The position numbers and the translations under genes were made by a program. 8,626 nt of DNA from Rickettsiales bacterium (GTDB lineage: Bacteria; Pseudomonadota; Alphaproteobacteria; Rickettsiales; UBA1997): contig JAIRSX010000043.1 of NCBI GenBank assembly GCA_031255235.1, positions 1-8,626 of the forward strand, read 5' to 3'. Below the pieces are notes generated by a model, which ran no database searches, was not told the origin of the DNA, and saw nothing but the letters and a program-made list of their open reading frames with translations. Position 1 is the stretch's first letter, and every line of letters begins with the position of its first letter. Positions 1 through 7,613 of the stretch are shown here, one piece after another.

Positions 1-1822
1 GAGATTCCTTTACTATTCCATCAGATTTCAATAAAGATAATTTTTTATTATAAATATCTGGATTCTCAAAATATTCTATATTACCAAAAAAATCAAACAA
101 ATAGAATTGCGTTTTATCTATCTTTTTATTCTCAAATTTAAAAGTTGTTTTTCTTGTTCCCCTACCCTTTATTTGTATAAACTCACTTGGTGAAAATATA
201 GGACGACACAAAACAATATTTAGGATATCTTCACAATCGTAACCCGTCGTCATCATACCGACACAGACACAAACTCTACATTTACTTGTTTCGTAATCAT
301 TTTTTATTTTACTGACTCCACCAAGCTTATTATTTCTGAATCTCGTAGGTATCTCATTCACATTTTGCACCTGTGAAGTAACTTGCATAGCAAAATCACT
401 TTGGTATTTTCCTTGAAATTTCTGCATTGCAAGTTCATTTAATATATTTGTAATTTTTGCTGCATGATTTTGACTCACACAATAGAAAACTGTTTTACCA
501 ACCTCATCATTTATTGGATCTCTTAAAGCATTATCAATAAAAGTATTGCAAATTGTTAAGTTTGTTTCTTCACTGAAAAAATTCCTTTCAAAATCTTTTA
601 TACCAAAATTTTCTGTTTGTTCCTCATTATTTTCATCTAAAATTCTCCATTCTAAACCTTCTTCTTTTAACATTTTAGTTGTTTTTTCTGTTCTTGCGTC
701 AATACAGTAAGGGTTTATTAAAAATCCATCTTTTACTCCGTCGTTCAAACTATATCTAAAAGTCGCCTCTTTTTCACAATCAAAAATCTTATACGTATCC
801 TTTAAAAGTCGTTCCTCATAATTTTTTTCCTCCCCGGTTGTATTTTTTATATAGTCTTTTGGAGTAGCAGTTAAACCAAGTTTATAACCAACAAAATATT
901 CAAATACTGCTCTTTGTTCCCCTGAAATACTACGATGTGCCTCATCACTTATTAATAAATCGAAATCCGTTCTTGAAAAATTCTGATAATGTTTGTTTCT
1001 CGACATCGTTTGTATAGTTGAAATAACAATATTATAGTCTCTCCAATTATCTTTATGCTCCTTGTAAATACAACATTGCCACCCATTACCAAGAGAATTT
1101 TTAAAACTTATTTCCGCCTGCATTTCTAACTCTATTCTATCAACTAAAAATAACACTCTTTTTGCATTTTGCGTTTTCAAAAATAATTTAATAATTCCGG
1201 CAGTCGTTAAAGTCTTACCAGTTCCAGTTGCCATTTCAAGCAAAAACCTATTTTTATTATTTTTAACTGCATTTTGTACACTGTTTATCGCCTTGACTTG
1301 ATAATCTCTCATTCTTTTTAACTTACTTTTATTATCTTCTGTAAGTCCGTTTAATTCTTTATCCTTTTCATAGTTAGAATATTGTGTTTTTATGATATAA
1401 TCATTGTCAACTTTTTCCTGTATAAGTTCTTGTGGATTTGGATTCCAAGTTTTGTTTTCTAATAATTCCTCCTGCGTAGGAAATTTTGTTATGAGTGTTG
1501 GATTGCCCTTTTCTATGTCCCATAAATAATGCAAAACACCATTTGACAAAATAATAAATCTCGCTTTCTTGCTATCTGCATAGCCTCTTGCCTGTTCTTT
1601 TGCAGAAAGTGGTTCAATTTTATTTTTCTTCGCTTCTAAAACACATAAAGGAAAACCTCTTCTATCCTTCAGGATATAATCGGCAAATTTTCCATCTTCC
1701 GTCCTTGCCTCAAGATCTACATTATTTTTATCAGTTAAATTCCATCCAGCACCTTTAAGTAGCTCATTTATATGAGTCCTTGATAACGCTTCATTACCAT
1801 CTGTATTTCCAAAGCCCACCAT
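1..1822 (-). CDS. Type I restriction endonuclease R subunit-like DEAH helicase/nuclease, 3' end beyond the window
   Basis: About 607 codons are visible before the left edge. The N-terminus has a PD-(D/E)xK-type nuclease pattern (D48, then E63-A-K65) of the kind that cuts DNA in HsdR proteins. It is followed by a superfamily 2 motor: Walker A ATGTGKT (198-204), DEAH (293-296), GLTATP near 316-321, a motif V-like TTGYDCED near 525 and motif VI QIKGRGTR near 550-557. Known HsdR proteins translocate DNA using ATP and cut it when unmethylated, in a complex with HsdM and HsdS; neither partner is in view, though they could lie beyond the left edge. The ATG at 1822 is the only ATG after the in-frame TAG at 1868-1870; it has no convincing Shine-Dalgarno site, and the few codons upstream carry no recognisable domain. 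The family assignment is firm; a stand-alone helicase-nuclease is possible. Confidence 0.88.
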   Translation of the reverse strand, partial: MVGFGNTDGNEALSRTHINELLKGAGWNLTDKNNVDLEARTEDGKFADYILKDRRGFPLCVLEAKKNKIEPLSAKEQARGYADSKKARFIILSNGVLHYLWDIEKGNPTLITKFPTQEELLENKTWNPNPQELIQEKVDNDYIIKTQYSNYEKDKELNGLTEDNKSKLKRMRDYQVKAINSVQNAVKNNKNRFLLEMATGTGKTLTTAGIIKLFLKTQNAKRVLFLVDRIELEMQAEISFKNSLGNGWQCCIYKEHKDNWRDYNIVISTIQTMSRNKHYQNFSRTDFDLLISDEAHRSISGEQRAVFEYFVGYKLGLTATPKDYIKNTTGEEKNYEERLLKDTYKIFDCEKEATFRYSLNDGVKDGFLINPYCIDARTEKTTKMLKEEGLEWRILDENNEEQTENFGIKDFERNFFSEETNLTICNTFIDNALRDPINDEVGKTVFYCVSQNHAAKITNILNELAMQKFQGKYQSDFAMQVTSQVQNVNEIPTRFRNNKLGGVSKIKNDYETSKCRVCVCVGMMTTGYDCEDILNIVLCRPIFSPSEFIQIKGRGTRKTTFKFENKKIDKTQFYLFDFFGNIEYFENPDIYNKKLSLLKSDGIVKES

Positions 1823-1918
1823 CCTGTAAGTACAATAACCAACTCTAAAAACAAATTTTTTATAAAACTAACTCTCAACTATTTTGATAATCCGTGAATT
1901 TATCTGTTCAATATCAAT

Positions 1919-2335
1919 TCATTCTCTCGCCAATTTGTCAACCTCTTCGTTATATTTATCGCCTGAATGTCCCTTGACCCAATGCCATTTTATGATATGT
2001 TGTTGAACCAACGCATCCAATTCAAGCCACAATTCTTTGTTTTTAACTTCTTGCTTGCCTGCCGTCTTCCATCCATTTTTTTTCCAATTAAATATCCATT
2101 CTGTGATACCATTTTTAACATAATTACTGTCGGTATAAAGACTAATAGAACATTTTTTCTTTAAACTTTTCAATGCTTTAATAACCGCCATCAATTCCAT
2201 TCTATTATTTGTTGTATTTTTCTCCTTACCTTTTACATCTTTTCTATTTCCCTTATATAAAAGTATAGCGGCATACCCACCATCACCAGGATTTCCCAAA
2301 CAAGAACCATCGGTGTAGATAATCACATCATCCAT
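1919..2335 (-). CDS. rnhA: Ribonuclease HI, C-terminally short
   Basis: This enzyme cleaves the RNA strand of RNA:DNA hybrids, removing R-loops and primers. All four metal-binding acidic residues are visible: D9 in YTDGSCLGNPG, E47 in NNRMEL, D69 in YTDSNYV and D133 in EEVDKLA. The catalytic His is H123 in VKGHSG. The spacing matches E. coli D10/E48/D70/H124/D134. The protein is 138 residues against 155 in E. coli and stops only five residues after D133, so most of the usual last helix is absent. The stop is TGA; the same frame continues for 16 further sense codons to TAG at 1868-1870. The ATG at 2335 has no Shine-Dalgarno site but gives the family's normal N-terminus. It diverges from leuD and lies 96 bp upstream of the R-subunit gene on the same strand. 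Probably active, though the short tail might reduce stability. Confidence 0.93.
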   Translation of the reverse strand: MDDVIIYTDGSCLGNPGDGGYAAILLYKGNRKDVKGKEKNTTNNRMELMAVIKALKSLKKKCSISLYTDSNYVKNGITEWIFNWKKNGWKTAGKQEVKNKELWLELDALVQQHIIKWHWVKGHSGDKYNEEVDKLARE

Positions 2336-2407
2336 TATTTTTAATATATAATATTATGTTCCATTAGTTGCAAAAGAATGTGATATTTATTAGAATTATT
2401 TAATTAC

Positions 2408-2449
2408 TTGACAATTCATTTTGTTTATATTAAAAATTCTCTATAGAGA
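2408..2449 (+). promoter_or_regulatory. Predicted leuD promoter with a palindrome at the start site
   Basis: A perfect -35 TTGACA (2408-2413) is followed after 17 bp by a weak -10 TAAAAA (2431-2436). The expected start, near 2443, falls in the middle of the perfect 12-bp palindrome TCTCTATAGAGA (2438-2449). Seen: the hexamers and the palindrome. Inferred: that this is the leuD promoter, and that the palindrome may be an operator or an mRNA 5' structure. The leader to the ATG would be only about 20 nt, too short for a leucine attenuator peptide. Confidence 0.55.
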
Positions 2450-2463
2450 CTATCTTTTTGCAC

Positions 2464-3069
2464 ATGAGAAAATTTACGAATCTTACGGGAATTGTTGCAC
2501 CTATCAAAATAACAAATGTTGATACAGATAGAATTATCCCAGCCCAATATTTAAAATTGATTCATAAAACTGGTTTAGGTAGATATCTTTTTGCTCAAAT
2601 GAGATATGATATCGATGGCAATGAAAATGACGATTTTATATTGAACAATCCAAAATATAAGAAGGCTGATTTTTTGGTATCTCTCGACAATTTTGGTTGT
2701 GGCTCTTCAAGAGAGCACGCTGTGTGGTCTATTGTTGATTTCGGAATAAAAGCGGTTATTGCTCCGTCTTTTGCTGACATTTTTTATAATAATAGTTTTA
2801 AGAATGGACTTTTGCTTGTTAAATTAACAGGTGATGAAGTTAATGAAATTATTGAAGTAGCCGATAGAAATGAAGAAATAACGATTGATTTAGAAAAAGA
2901 AATTGTTGTTGCTAACGGCAAAACTTATAAATTTAATAATGTTGATTCTTTTAAAAAAAATTGTCTCTTGAATGGTTTAGACGATGTATCTTTAGCTTTA
3001 CAAGAAATCGATCTAATCGATAGATATGAGCAAAAACAAAAGAAAGAATTTCCATGGTTGTGGGACTGA
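2464..3069 (+). CDS. leuD: 3-isopropylmalate dehydratase small subunit
   Basis: LeuD is the small (swivel) subunit that joins LeuC, which carries the 4Fe-4S cluster, to isomerise 2- and 3-isopropylmalate in leucine synthesis. Diagnostic motifs are NVDTDRIIPAQYLK (18-31), DNFGCGSSREHA (75-86) and APSFADIFYNNSFKNG further on; the tail FPWLWD resembles the family's usual end. I start at the ATG at 2464, giving 201 residues, the same as E. coli LeuD. An in-frame TTG two codons upstream (2458) is also possible but less likely. No Shine-Dalgarno site precedes it. The expected partners leuC and leuB are not in the window, so the gene stands alone between divergent rnhA and convergent folD with its own promoter. 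It ends in TGA at the normal family length, showing that UGA is a real stop codon here. Confidence 0.96.
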   Translation: MRKFTNLTGIVAPIKITNVDTDRIIPAQYLKLIHKTGLGRYLFAQMRYDIDGNENDDFILNNPKYKKADFLVSLDNFGCGSSREHAVWSIVDFGIKAVIAPSFADIFYNNSFKNGLLLVKLTGDEVNEIIEVADRNEEITIDLEKEIVVANGKTYKFNNVDSFKKNCLLNGLDDVSLALQEIDLIDRYEQKQKKEFPWLWD

Positions 3070-3103
3070 TTTAATTTAAAAAAATATTTTTAAGTTTGAG
3101 AAA

Positions 3104-3131
3104 AGCAACAAAAGGTTATTCTATTGTTGCT
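3104..3131 (-). terminator. Hairpin between folD and leuD, possible folD terminator
   Basis: AGCAACAA (3104-3111) pairs perfectly with TTGTTGCT (3124-3131) around a 12-nt loop. Read on the minus strand it follows the folD stop almost at once, and the stem ends in TTTTC, a short U-tract. On the plus strand it lies 35 nt after the leuD stop but is followed by AAGTTAG, so it is a poorer terminator there. An 8-bp stem with few G/C pairs is weak, hence the moderate confidence. Confidence 0.45.
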
Positions 3132-3134
3132 AAG

Positions 3135-3968
3135 TTAGTTTATGGCACAGTTATATACGTTCTCCATTAGACACGCTATTGTCATTGGACCACATCCGCC
3201 TGGTACAGGGGTTATCGCTTTCACGATGTTTTTAATATTATCAAAATCGGTGTCTCCACAGATTCCTGTTTCAGTTCTGTTTACTCCAACATCAATAACA
3301 AGCATATTTTCATTCACGTATTCTGCTGTAATAAATTTTGGTCGTCCAATAGCAACTATTAAAATGTCAGACCATTTCGTTTCATCTTCCAGATTTGCTG
3401 TTTTAGAATGAGTTATTTTTACAGTGCAACTTTCATTTAGTAGTAATTGTGCAACTGGCTTTCCAACTATATTAGAACGACCAACAATACAAACTTTTTT
3501 GCCACCCAAATTCGGTTCAACTTCTTTAATTAATCTGACAATTCCTTTTGGAGTACATGGAAGCATTGAATTTATGGTGATATTTCCAGAATATAAATTG
3601 CCAACATTTATAGGATGAAAACAATCGACATCCTTTAAAGGTGAAATAGCAAGAATAACCTTCTTTTCATCAATTTGTTTTGGCAAAGGTAATTGGACAA
3701 GAATACCATCTATGTGTTCATCATGATTTAATTCGTTTATTTTATTCAAAAGTTCACTCTCGCTTGTCGCTTCCGGCATCCTAATTGTCAAAGACTTTAT
3801 ACCACATTTTTCAGCTGCTTTTTCTTTATTTTTAACATACACTTTACTTGCCGGATCATCACCAACAATTATAACAACCAAATTCGGTTTACGCTTCAAA
3901 AGCTTGATTCTTTCGCTTAAATCATGTTTCACCTTATCCGCAAGTTCCGTTCCACTTATTAATTGCAT
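3135..3968 (-). CDS. folD: Bifunctional methylenetetrahydrofolate dehydrogenase/methenyltetrahydrofolate cyclohydrolase
   Basis: FolD interconverts 5,10-methylene-, 5,10-methenyl- and 10-formyl-tetrahydrofolate with NADP, feeding purine and formyl-methionine synthesis in the cytoplasm. With the ATG at 3968 the protein has 277 residues, close to the usual 280-300. Visible motifs: ASKVYVKNK (40-48) with the conserved Tyr44 and catalytic Lys48, DGILVQLPLP (87-96), DVDCFHP with D115, PCTPKG (137-142), the Rossmann-fold segment GRSNIVGKP (163-171) and PVPGGCGPMT (254-263), where Cys replaces the more usual Val. An in-frame extension to 4007 exists, but AAGGAGGT lies inside it, about 12 nt before the ATG at 3968, and the protein then begins MQLISGTELA as family members do. 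It is last in the run rarA-timA-ybgC-folD, 51 bp after ybgC, and may have its own ribosome entry through that strong site. Confidence 0.96.
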   Translation of the reverse strand: MQLISGTELADKVKHDLSERIKLLKRKPNLVVIIVGDDPASKVYVKNKEKAAEKCGIKSLTIRMPEATSESELLNKINELNHDEHIDGILVQLPLPKQIDEKKVILAISPLKDVDCFHPINVGNLYSGNITINSMLPCTPKGIVRLIKEVEPNLGGKKVCIVGRSNIVGKPVAQLLLNESCTVKITHSKTANLEDETKWSDILIVAIGRPKFITAEYVNENMLVIDVGVNRTETGICGDTDFDNIKNIVKAITPVPGGCGPMTIACLMENVYNCAIN

Positions 3969-4019
3969 AGGAAATATTATACCTCCTTCATTATATTTTT
4001 CAATCAAAATAATACAAAC

Positions 4020-4415
4020 TTATTTTAAAATTTCCATAACTTCCTTTGGGATCCTGACTAATTTATGTTCCCTGTTCAAAAAAACTAAACTTATTTTCAT
4101 GAAAAAAAGAATGTGATCTGTACAATAAATTTCTTGTAACATTTTCAAAACCAAACCATTATTTTCTACAATTTGAGTTTTTACGTTTAACAGATCGTCA
4201 AGTTTTGCTGGTTTTTTAAAATCCATTTCCGCACTTTTAACCACAAAACCACCACTACTTTCCAACATGATTGATTGAACTACGTTACGTTCCCTCAAAA
4301 ACTCTGTTCTTGCCTTTTCACAAAAATCCAAATAATTTGAATGATAAACAACACCACCAGCATCTGTGTCAGCATAATAAACTCTTATAGAAAAATTAGA
4401 CTGTTTTGACATCAT
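4020..4415 (-). CDS. ybgC: YbgC-type acyl-CoA thioesterase
   Basis: A small single-domain hotdog-fold thioesterase of the 4-hydroxybenzoyl-CoA thioesterase/YbgC family, acting on acyl-CoA in the cytoplasm. The signature YYADTDAGGVVYHSNYLDF lies at 13-31; by analogy with 4-hydroxybenzoyl-CoA thioesterase the catalytic Asp is D18, and H25 is the usual His of YbgC proteins. At 131 residues it has full family length. Its start overlaps the end of timA by 20 nt, in another frame, suggesting translational coupling; the second Met (4412) is an equally possible start. In many proteobacteria ybgC heads the tol-pal operon that maintains the outer membrane during division. Here it sits between timA and folD with no tol gene in view, so a role in that system rests on family knowledge only. 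Confidence 0.93.
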   Translation of the reverse strand: MMSKQSNFSIRVYYADTDAGGVVYHSNYLDFCEKARTEFLRERNVVQSIMLESSGGFVVKSAEMDFKKPAKLDDLLNVKTQIVENNGLVLKMLQEIYCTDHILFFMKISLVFLNREHKLVRIPKEVMEILK

Positions 4416-5022
4416 CTACAATCCAAAAAGTTTCTTTTTTATTAGGAATCTCTCTACTGAAAGTCCAAATTTCATCAACCAGATTTCTGTCTTTTTTGTT
4501 TCCATAGATAACATTCCCTTCTTTATCCTCCACATAATTAATTTGTTCACTCTGAATAGACAAAACTATATAAGCACAAGGCTTTTCAACCCTAACACTA
4601 TCTATCTTTTTGGATTTAATAGATATCAACTCAGACTTCAAAAATCTGTCCTGTTTTTCCAACTCATCTATCTGTACTTTCAATTGTTGAAATAATTTCT
4701 CACTCAACACTTTATCCATAACATCAAAATTCTTTTTATCAAACAGGTAACTAACTATATCAACCGCCTCTTCCACCCCTTTCAAAAATTCAGTCTCATT
4801 GAAACCCAATTTTTTAAGAACCGTCATCTCAGTATCGGTGGCTTTGACACTCAATAATTCAAAGTATTTATCAGAATCGACATCACGAACTATGTTCTCT
4901 TTTTTCTCGAATTCGTCAATAGTTTTCTTTATCCGTTCGGCATCCCTATCGTTTAGTCCAAAAGAACCGATCAATTTAATCATGAAATACAAACTTATAA
5001 AGACAAATATAACTATATCCAT
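4396..5022 (-). CDS. Tim44/TimA-like inner-membrane protein
   Basis: This 208-residue protein begins with one hydrophobic segment (about 1-20, IVIFVFISLYFMIKLIGSFG), like the single N-terminal anchor of alphaproteobacterial TimA. A charged linker (22-50) leads into a Tim44-like C-terminal domain: GFNETEFLKGVEEAVDIV, then a long helical stretch and alternating strands ending in EIWTFSRE and TFWIVDD, the typical order for this NTF2-like fold. In mitochondria Tim44 tethers Hsp70 to the import channel; the bacterial protein is an inner-membrane protein whose job is less clear, perhaps in assembly or quality control of membrane proteins. It overlaps ybgC by 20 nt and is preceded by a 101-bp gap with a candidate promoter. 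The usual neighbours in other Alphaproteobacteria (fxsA, mltA, smr) are absent. The N-terminal anchor and C-terminal fold support the call; sequence motifs alone are weak. Confidence 0.78.
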   Translation of the reverse strand: MDIVIFVFISLYFMIKLIGSFGLNDRDAERIKKTIDEFEKKENIVRDVDSDKYFELLSVKATDTEMTVLKKLGFNETEFLKGVEEAVDIVSYLFDKKNFDVMDKVLSEKLFQQLKVQIDELEKQDRFLKSELISIKSKKIDSVRVEKPCAYIVLSIQSEQINYVEDKEGNVIYGNKKDRNLVDEIWTFSREIPNKKETFWIVDDVKTV

Positions 5023-5067
5023 ATATTAGGTTAAATTGTACAAACTATTTTTTATTTTTCAAAATTA

Positions 5068-5076
5068 ATCATAGCA
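5068..5076 (-). promoter_or_regulatory. Candidate extended -10 promoter for timA-ybgC-folD
   Basis: Read on the minus strand, TGC followed by TATGAT matches the extended -10 form TGnTATAAT at five of six -10 positions, 45 bp before the timA ATG. No good -35 lies at the right distance. It sits in the 101-bp gap after rarA, so timA-ybgC-folD could be transcribed apart from rarA. In such AT-rich DNA this could be chance. Confidence 0.3.
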
Positions 5077-5123
5077 ACAAAATAGAAAATTATTGCACCA
5101 AAAAACAAGAAAAGGTTACAACA

Positions 5124-6425
5124 CTATTTGTTTAATTCTTTTCTTAATTTCTCCCAATACTCAATTCTTTTTTTAATTTCTCTTTCAAAACCACGTTCAT
5201 TTGGTTTATAAAATTCTCTCCGCCCGTATTCTTTCGGAAAATAGTTTTGTCCTGAAAAACAATTAGGGGTATCATGGTCGTATTGGTAATCCTTACCATA
5301 ATCTAAATTTTCCATAAGTTTTGTGGGAGCATTTAATATAACCTTGGGTGGTTGATATGTATGCCCCTTAACTGCCTGCATAACTTCAATCCTTGCAATA
5401 TCTCCACTGTTACTTTTTGGGGCATTAGCAAGATATATGACAAGATTTGTAATTGCTAAATCACCTTCTGGAGAACCAAGCAAATCGTATGCAGATAATG
5501 TACTAGTTGCTTGAACCAATGCCTGCGGATCTGCCATCCCAATATCCTCCATTGCCATCCGTATAAGTCTCCGCAAAAGAAAATGTGGATTTTCACCTGC
5601 CACCATCATACGAGCACACCAATACAGCGCCGCCTGTACATCACTTCCCCTAACTGATTTATGGAGAGCACTTATTAGATTGTAATGTCCATCCCTTGCT
5701 TTATCATAAACGGCCCCTTTGTGTTGTAAAACTTTCGATATTTCGTCTTTGTTTAAAGTTTTACTGGTATTCATATTTTGCAATTCCTCACATAAATTCA
5801 GCAAATATCTACCATCGGCACCAGATAAATCACACAATAAATCATAATCACTTTCATCAATCGGAATCCTTTTAACCTCATTTGCCCTTTTTATAAGTTT
5901 TTTCAAAGCTTCATTATCAAGAACATTAAAAATGATTAGACGACATCGTGAAAGCAAAGCAGAATTTATTTCAAAGCTCGGATTTTCTGTTGTAGTACCA
6001 ATCAAAGTTATTAGCCCATTTTCCACAAAAGGCAAAAACAAATCCTGTTGATTCCTTTTAAAACAATGTATTTCATCCACTAAAAGTACAATACCTTGTT
6101 TGTTGCTAATTAAATCCTGTCTTTCTGCCTTATCAAAAATTGCTCGCAAATCAGCACTTCCACTATTTGTGGCACTCAAAAATTCAACCTCCAAATTACT
6201 ATGTTTTGCTAAAATCTTTGCAGTGGTAGTCTTACCACAACCAGCAGGACCCCACAAAATACAGGATGGAATTTTATTAGATTGTAAAATTCTTGTGATG
6301 ATACCATTTTCATTAAAAAGATGATCCTGCCCAACCATCAAATTTAAATCATCGGGACGAATCTTATCCGCAAGAGGACGTTGATTAAATGTTGATTGAG
6401 ATATCGAATTTGATGCTTTTATCAT
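5124..6425 (-). CDS. rarA: Replication-associated recombination protein A, AAA+ ATPase (MgsA/Mgs1/WRNIP1 family)
   Basis: RarA is a clamp-loader-like AAA+ ATPase that acts at stalled replication forks with single-strand-binding protein. Motifs seen: the RPLADKIRP entry segment (16-24), VGQDHL (31-36), Walker A GPAGCGKT (59-66), Walker B LLVDEIH (114-120), sensor 1 GTTTENPSF (143-151) and the arginine-finger region LLSRCR (157-162). The C-terminal oligomerisation domain has DVQAALYWCARM, GENPHFLLRRL and MAMEDIGMADP, and a late YGKDYQYDHD close to the family's usual motif. The ATG at 6425 gives 433 residues against 447 in E. coli; a longer form would need a TTG at 6455. Neither has a clear Shine-Dalgarno site. 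It follows the mfd remnant by 65 bp on the same strand. No defects seen. Confidence 0.96.
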   Translation of the reverse strand: MIKASNSISQSTFNQRPLADKIRPDDLNLMVGQDHLFNENGIITRILQSNKIPSCILWGPAGCGKTTTAKILAKHSNLEVEFLSATNSGSADLRAIFDKAERQDLISNKQGIVLLVDEIHCFKRNQQDLFLPFVENGLITLIGTTTENPSFEINSALLSRCRLIIFNVLDNEALKKLIKRANEVKRIPIDESDYDLLCDLSGADGRYLLNLCEELQNMNTSKTLNKDEISKVLQHKGAVYDKARDGHYNLISALHKSVRGSDVQAALYWCARMMVAGENPHFLLRRLIRMAMEDIGMADPQALVQATSTLSAYDLLGSPEGDLAITNLVIYLANAPKSNSGDIARIEVMQAVKGHTYQPPKVILNAPTKLMENLDYGKDYQYDHDTPNCFSGQNYFPKEYGRREFYKPNERGFEREIKKRIEYWEKLRKELNK

Positions 6426-6490
6426 ACTGATAAGTATGGTAAGATTTAAAAACAAAGAATCAATTTTTGTTTTCCTAAAATACTACAAAA

Positions 6491-7393
6491 TTAAAAATAT
6501 CCCCTTTCCAAAATTTCCAACACTCTCCATACATCCTGTGTAAAATATTCCTCTTTTATAAAAAAACCTATCGTAGACTGATTTAACATTTTAGCCTTAT
6601 CCTGTTTTATTAAAGTAAACAAAAAATCTATATTTTTATAGTTGTCCTCATAAAAACTTATGTTTAGAGTTTTGCTGTATTCCATTTTTAAAATACCTAT
6701 TTTTCTGCATTTTCTCTTTATGTTTTCAATTTCAATTAAATTGTTAACCTCCTTTGGCACTATTCCAAATTTTGTCTCCAATTCCGTCAATACCTCTTCC
6801 CCATCTTCCAAAATTCGTCTATAATAATACAACCTCTTTTCTACATCAGTTATATAATTTGCTATACTCGTATTTAATCCAAGTTTAATTTCTGGTGTCC
6901 AATCATAATCTTCACTTTTAAATTTATTTTTAATCTTGTTGATTTCCTCCACAAGCATTTTATTATACAATTCTACACCAACATCTCTAATATGTCCCGA
7001 CTGTTCCTCACCCAACAAATTACCGCTACCTCTAATATCCATATCATTACTTGCAATAGCAAAACCCGCTCCTATTTCTTGATTATTTTCTATTGATTTC
7101 AGTCTTTTTACAGCGTAATCTGTAATTTGTTCCGTTGGATTCACAAAAAAATAAGCGTATCCTTTTATCTTACCTCGCCCTACCCTTCCACGTAACTGGT
7201 GCAACTGAGAAAGACCAAACATATTTGCCCTATACACTACAATAGTATTTACATCAGGAATATCTAATCCACTTTCAACAATAGATGTGGAAACCAGAAC
7301 ATTAAACTGCCCATCATAAAAATCATTCACAACACCATCTAATACATCATTATGCATTTGTCCATGTGCTACCTTGTATACTATTTGCCTCAC
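6491..7393 (-). pseudogene. mfd: 5'-truncated mfd (transcription-repair coupling factor), C-terminal part only
   Basis: An open frame of 300 codons matches only the end of Mfd, the translocase that removes stalled RNA polymerase and recruits UvrA (about 1,150 residues). Homology begins abruptly at VAHGQM (8-13), in helicase lobe 2. It continues through motif V STSIVESGLDIPD (35-47), motif VI QLRGRVGR (66-73) and the TRG region (DMDIRGSGNLLGEEQSGH) to the C-terminal D7 domain and a natural stop. Missing are the UvrB-like and UvrA-binding domains, the RNA-polymerase-interacting domain and Walker A/B of lobe 1, roughly 800-850 residues. Upstream in frame, TAA comes after seven unrelated codons (7412-7414). 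The apparent start is GTG at 7393, preceded by a G-rich stretch that may look like a ribosome site. Without lobe 1 it cannot hydrolyse ATP, so I call it a remnant; an intact mfd or the missing part may exist elsewhere. Confidence 0.88.
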
Positions 7394-7518
7394 CCATCCC
7401 CCAATTTTCCTTTATAGAAAAAACACCAAAAATAAAAAAGAACCAACACACCCCGTCTATCTATTATTTTAACATCTCAACATTAATATGTAAATACCAT
7501 CACACCACTAATAAAATA

Positions 7519-7606
7519 TGGCGGACAGAGAGGGATTCGAACCCCCGGAGAGTTGCCCCTCGGCGGTTTTCAAGACCGCAGCTATCGACCACTCAGCCAT
7601 CTGCCC
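7519..7606 (-). tRNA. tRNA-Ser, anticodon UGA
   Basis: An 88-nt class II tRNA including an encoded CCA (7519-7521). Read on the minus strand: acceptor stem GGGCAGA pairs with TCTGTCC (one G-U); the anticodon stem GCGGT/ACCGC encloses loop CTTGAAA, giving anticodon TGA at 7570-7572 for UCA serine codons. The long variable arm GAGGGGCAACTCTC is typical of serine tRNAs, and the T-loop TTCGAAT is standard. No defects seen. It lies 125 bp upstream of the mfd remnant, with its 3' end facing the mfd break. Confidence 0.97.
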
Positions 7607-7613
7607 ACTCACA

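Noticed and set aside
1919..1921. UGA reassigned to tryptophan, which would lengthen RnhA to 155 residues
   Set aside because: leuD terminates at UGA at normal length, no other gene here has internal UGA, and tryptophan is encoded by TGG throughout.
3968..4007. Longer N-terminus for FolD starting at 4007
   Set aside because: The extension contains the AAGGAGGT ribosome site for the ATG at 3968 and is not part of the FolD family's N-terminus.
1967..5029. Short open frames opposite rnhA, leuD, folD and timA (for example 3142-3411, 3424-3618 and 4799-5029 on the plus strand, 2595-2780 on the minus strand)
   Set aside because: Each is antisense to a clearly recognised gene, shows no domain and has no ribosome site; they are shadows of coding sequence.
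5073..5096. Stem GCAATA/TGTTGC after rarA as a terminator
   Set aside because: Only six pairs with one G-U, a long AT loop and no T-tract; too weak, and it overlaps the candidate timA promoter.
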